This document shows positions 61,629-64,000 of a stretch of DNA of 64,000 bases, piece after piece (the stretch's first letter is position 1; each line of letters starts with the position of its first letter). Origin of the DNA: Carettochelys insculpta (taxonomy: Eukaryota > Chordata > Testudines > Carettochelyidae). A program made the translations under genes and the position numbers. The stretch lies in assembly GCF_033958435.1 (NCBI RefSeq), contig NC_134138.1, positions 28,922,598 through 28,986,597 on the forward strand, in the 5' to 3' direction. Under the pieces are notes generated by a model that saw only the letters and a list, made by a program, of their open reading frames with translations, made no database searches and was not told the DNA's origin.

Positions 61629-62830
61629 GACATGTGTCTCCATTTATTACTATAAGCCCATGTCCCAGAGACCCAGGTGTGTAGACATATCTTTGAAGTC
61701 AAAAGTTCTAGGTTCTATTTCTGACGTTACCCTGAATCACTCTTTGATCTTGGTCAATATTCTTGTCCGGATCCTGCTCACATTTTCACTTGGGTAGCCC
61801 CAGAGTGCTGAATTTGCCTCTTATTGCTCGTTACCCTGTTTGTACAATTCTGGTAATCTTTAACTTTGTGAAGTGTTTAGATCTCTCACGAAAAGTTCCA
61901 CAGAAATGCAATGGCTTGCTGAAAAGTGGCTTGATACATTAAAACATTGACATTAACCTGTTAGCATTTGCCCAGGTACCAGGTGACAAGGTGCTTTACA
62001 AATAAGATATCTAGACAGGTCTATAGTGATAAGTTTTTCTGTACAGGAGGAGCAGTCAATAGTGCAGTTTATGGTGATCTGTGGTACGGCTGCCCAGCTC
62101 ATCCTAAGTTATTTTGCTTACACAACTCTGTTTCTGGCTAGTCTCAGTCTACAACAATTAGTGAGCTTAAGCAGGGCAACTCTAGCTATGTGAATAACAT
62201 AGCTGGAGTCAACATACCTTAAGTGGAGTTACCATGGGCTCTACATTTGTGGGTGTTCAACTTCCCTCACTCCTCTTGTCTGGGGTAGAGTAACAGGCTC
62301 AATGGGAGACCTGTAGTTGATTTGGCTGGTCTTTATAAAACCTACTACATTAATCACCAGTGGATTGATTTTGTTGTGAGAGGCATGGAAAAGGAAGGAG
62401 TCCAAGGCTACCCTTGGCATCATGATGCATTTAACAGTGACAAAGAATGAGGGGAATGGAAAGGGTTTCAAAGAAAGACCAAGAGTTCTGTTTTGGCCAG
62501 GTTATGTTTAAGTAGCTGGTTTGACATCCAGACTGAGATACAGGACTGGAGACAGCATAGCATCCCAGAAATGGGAAGCAAGATTTGTGGAGCCTCAGTT
62601 CAGAGGTGGTAGCTAAAGCTGTATGAAAGGATAATATCACTCTGTGAGAGAGTCTACAGGGAGAAGAGAACGTGGCCAAGGATGGCAACTTTTGAAACTT
62701 CCATGGAGAGTAGGCGAGGGAAGGGAATATTGAAGGACTCCTTGGACAGGAGAGAACCAAGAGCGTTCAGGACTGTGAAAACCAAAAAAGGCTTAATGTT
62801 CTGTAAGTGATGTGTCTGTGCGTGCATGCA

Positions 62831-62892
62831 TGTGTGTGTGTGAGTGAGAGTGAGAGAGACAGAGAGAGAGAGGGAGAGAGAGAGAGAGAGAA
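62831..62892. repeat. (GT)n/(GA)n simple repeat
   Basis: A short GT run merges into an imperfect GA run. Confidence 0.92.
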
Positions 62893-63375
62893 AACAAGCT
62901 ATTGTGAGAGAAAGAAGCAGCAGAGGCCATCCTACAAGATATCTGGAGAAATTTTTAGTCTCCGGTAGTTTACTTGATTAATACAGATGCTGTCTGAGAA
63001 ATGCTGGTTTCTTTATCTCCTCAGATAGAGATGTCAGGAGGGTAGTACTGTCTGTAGCACATGCTTTAAGGAGCTTTTCTGTAGACTGTACTCATGCAAC
63101 ACTTTTTTGCCTGTGTTATTTTTACTGATGATGCATAAACAACCGCATCAATCTGGAAACCACATTCTGCTAATAGCAGTGCTGAACACAATGTTCCCTT
63201 CAGAGGCTAATTGCTCTAACTAGATGAAACTTGGGTTGTTTAATTCAGAGGTTTGTGCAAATTTTATCCTGGCTTCTTTTCATATGGGCTTGTATCCACT
63301 GAGATTTGCTTTGGGCTGAAGACTTCAGTGAAACCAAGTGAGAATCAGCAGTGTTTGAATTGCTTCTGTCTGTAT

Positions 63376-63811
63376 GGCCGTGTCTACATGTGCCCGAAAC
63401 TTCGAAATGGCCACGCAAATAGCCATTTCGAAGTTTACTAATGAAGCGCTGAAATGCATATTCAGCGCTTCATTAGCATGCGGGCCGCCACGGCACTTCG
63501 AAATTGACGTGCCTCACCGCCGCACGGCTCGTCCAGACGGGGCTCCTTTTCGAAAGGACCCCGGCTACTTCGAAGTCCCCTTATTCCCATCAGCTCATGG
63601 GAATAAGGGGACTTCGAAGTAGGTGGGGTCCTTTCGAAAAGAAACCCCTTCTGGACGAGACGCGCGGTGGCAAGCTGCGTCAATTTTGAAGTGCCGCGGC
63701 CGCCCGCATGCTAATGAAGCGCTGAATATACATTTCAGCGCTTCATTAGTAAACTTCGAAATGGCCCTTTGCATGGCCATTTTGAAGTTTGGGGCACGTG
63801 TAGACGTAGCC
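63376..63811. mobile_element. Harbinger-type MITE, near-perfect hairpin, TAT duplication
   Basis: The ends GGCCGTGTCTACATGTGCCC and GGCTACGTCTACACGTGCCC (complement strand) begin arms that pair almost completely to a central palindrome at CATCAGCTCATGGG. TAT flanks both sides (63373-63375 and 63812-63814). This is the best preserved of the 400-bp MITEs. It carries CATTTCAGCGCTTCATTAG and CCTTTTCGAAAGGA blocks shared with 15398, 25520 and 37192. Confidence 0.88.
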
Positions 63812-64000
63812 TATATGAGGCTCAAGTTTTTTCTCCAAGGGACTGATTTTTGTTGCTTATTAAGTGTGTATCTGGGATAGTGTTCCCCTTTCAGGGGATC
63901 AATCCAAGCCAGGAATTGGTCCTTGCCTTGTAATTTTTAATCCTAAACAATAATGGCCTAAATTTTCAAAATGGGTAGTGATGTAGGAGGCATCAATTTT

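Larger units (their letters stand above)
52965..64000. other. COLEC10 intron 1, exon 1 not found
   Basis: The signal peptide and N-terminal cysteine exon should lie to the right on the minus strand. No minus-strand frame between 52965 and 64000 resembles it, so intron 1 is probably at least 11 kb. Repeats are listed separately. Stretches 53370-56471, 57768-60800 and 61640-62820 show no gene; 53880-54560 is C-rich and gives spurious open frames. Confidence 0.6.

Overview
The window is nuclear DNA from a reptile, most likely a turtle (Testudines). The evidence is the repeat set: CR1 LINEs with ATTCTATG- or TTCTTATG-type 3' ends, a tRNA-like SINE carrying a CR1-like tail, a very frequent SINE that begins TATCAGAGGGGTAGC and ends in a fold-back, and many fold-back MITEs ending GTCTACAC. 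I recognise these from memory as turtle-type repeats; the species cannot be named from sequence alone.

Two host genes are present, both on the minus strand. MAL2 (a four-span MARVEL-domain protein of apical transcytosis) has coding exon 1 at 8824-8955 inside a CpG island, exon 2 at 6509-6679 and exon 3 at 1955-2101; the last exon is not seen. COLEC10 (collectin liver 1, a complement-activating secreted lectin) has exons 2-6 at 52893-52964, 49086-49157, 39181-39234, 37982-38077 and 35471-35859. Its signal-peptide exon 1 is not found and should lie beyond 64000. The order COLEC10 then MAL2 on one strand matches the human 8q24 neighbourhood as I know it. All exon edges carry GT/AG sites and keep the reading frame.

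The rest is introns and intergenic DNA dominated by transposons. Main items: CR1 fragments (7.1, 10.3, 16.0, 26.0, 51.4 kb) and one CR1 with an open 965-codon endonuclease/reverse transcriptase frame (28.0-31.3 kb); a Ty3/Gypsy element on the minus strand (18.7-25.5 kb) with a PNMA-like gag, a pol frame broken by two stops, a tRNA-Pro-type primer site, a 5' LTR and no visible 3' LTR; a solo LTR of the same family (51678-52844) ending 48 bp from COLEC10 exon 2; and a nearly complete PIF/Harbinger transposon (43556-48716) in COLEC10 intron 3, with about 290-bp inverted repeats and two convergent genes (a SANT/Myb-like protein and a DDE nuclease), both damaged.

Smaller Harbinger-type MITEs (27643-27912, 63376-63811 and others), hAT-like elements, and five SINE insertions with target-site duplications or clear fold-back arms fill much of the remaining space. 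I see no tRNA, rRNA or CRISPR, and no bacterial-type operon. The least expected patterns are the fold-back SINEs, whose target-site duplications bracket both arms, and the PNMA-like Gypsy element with its solo LTR next to a collagen exon.
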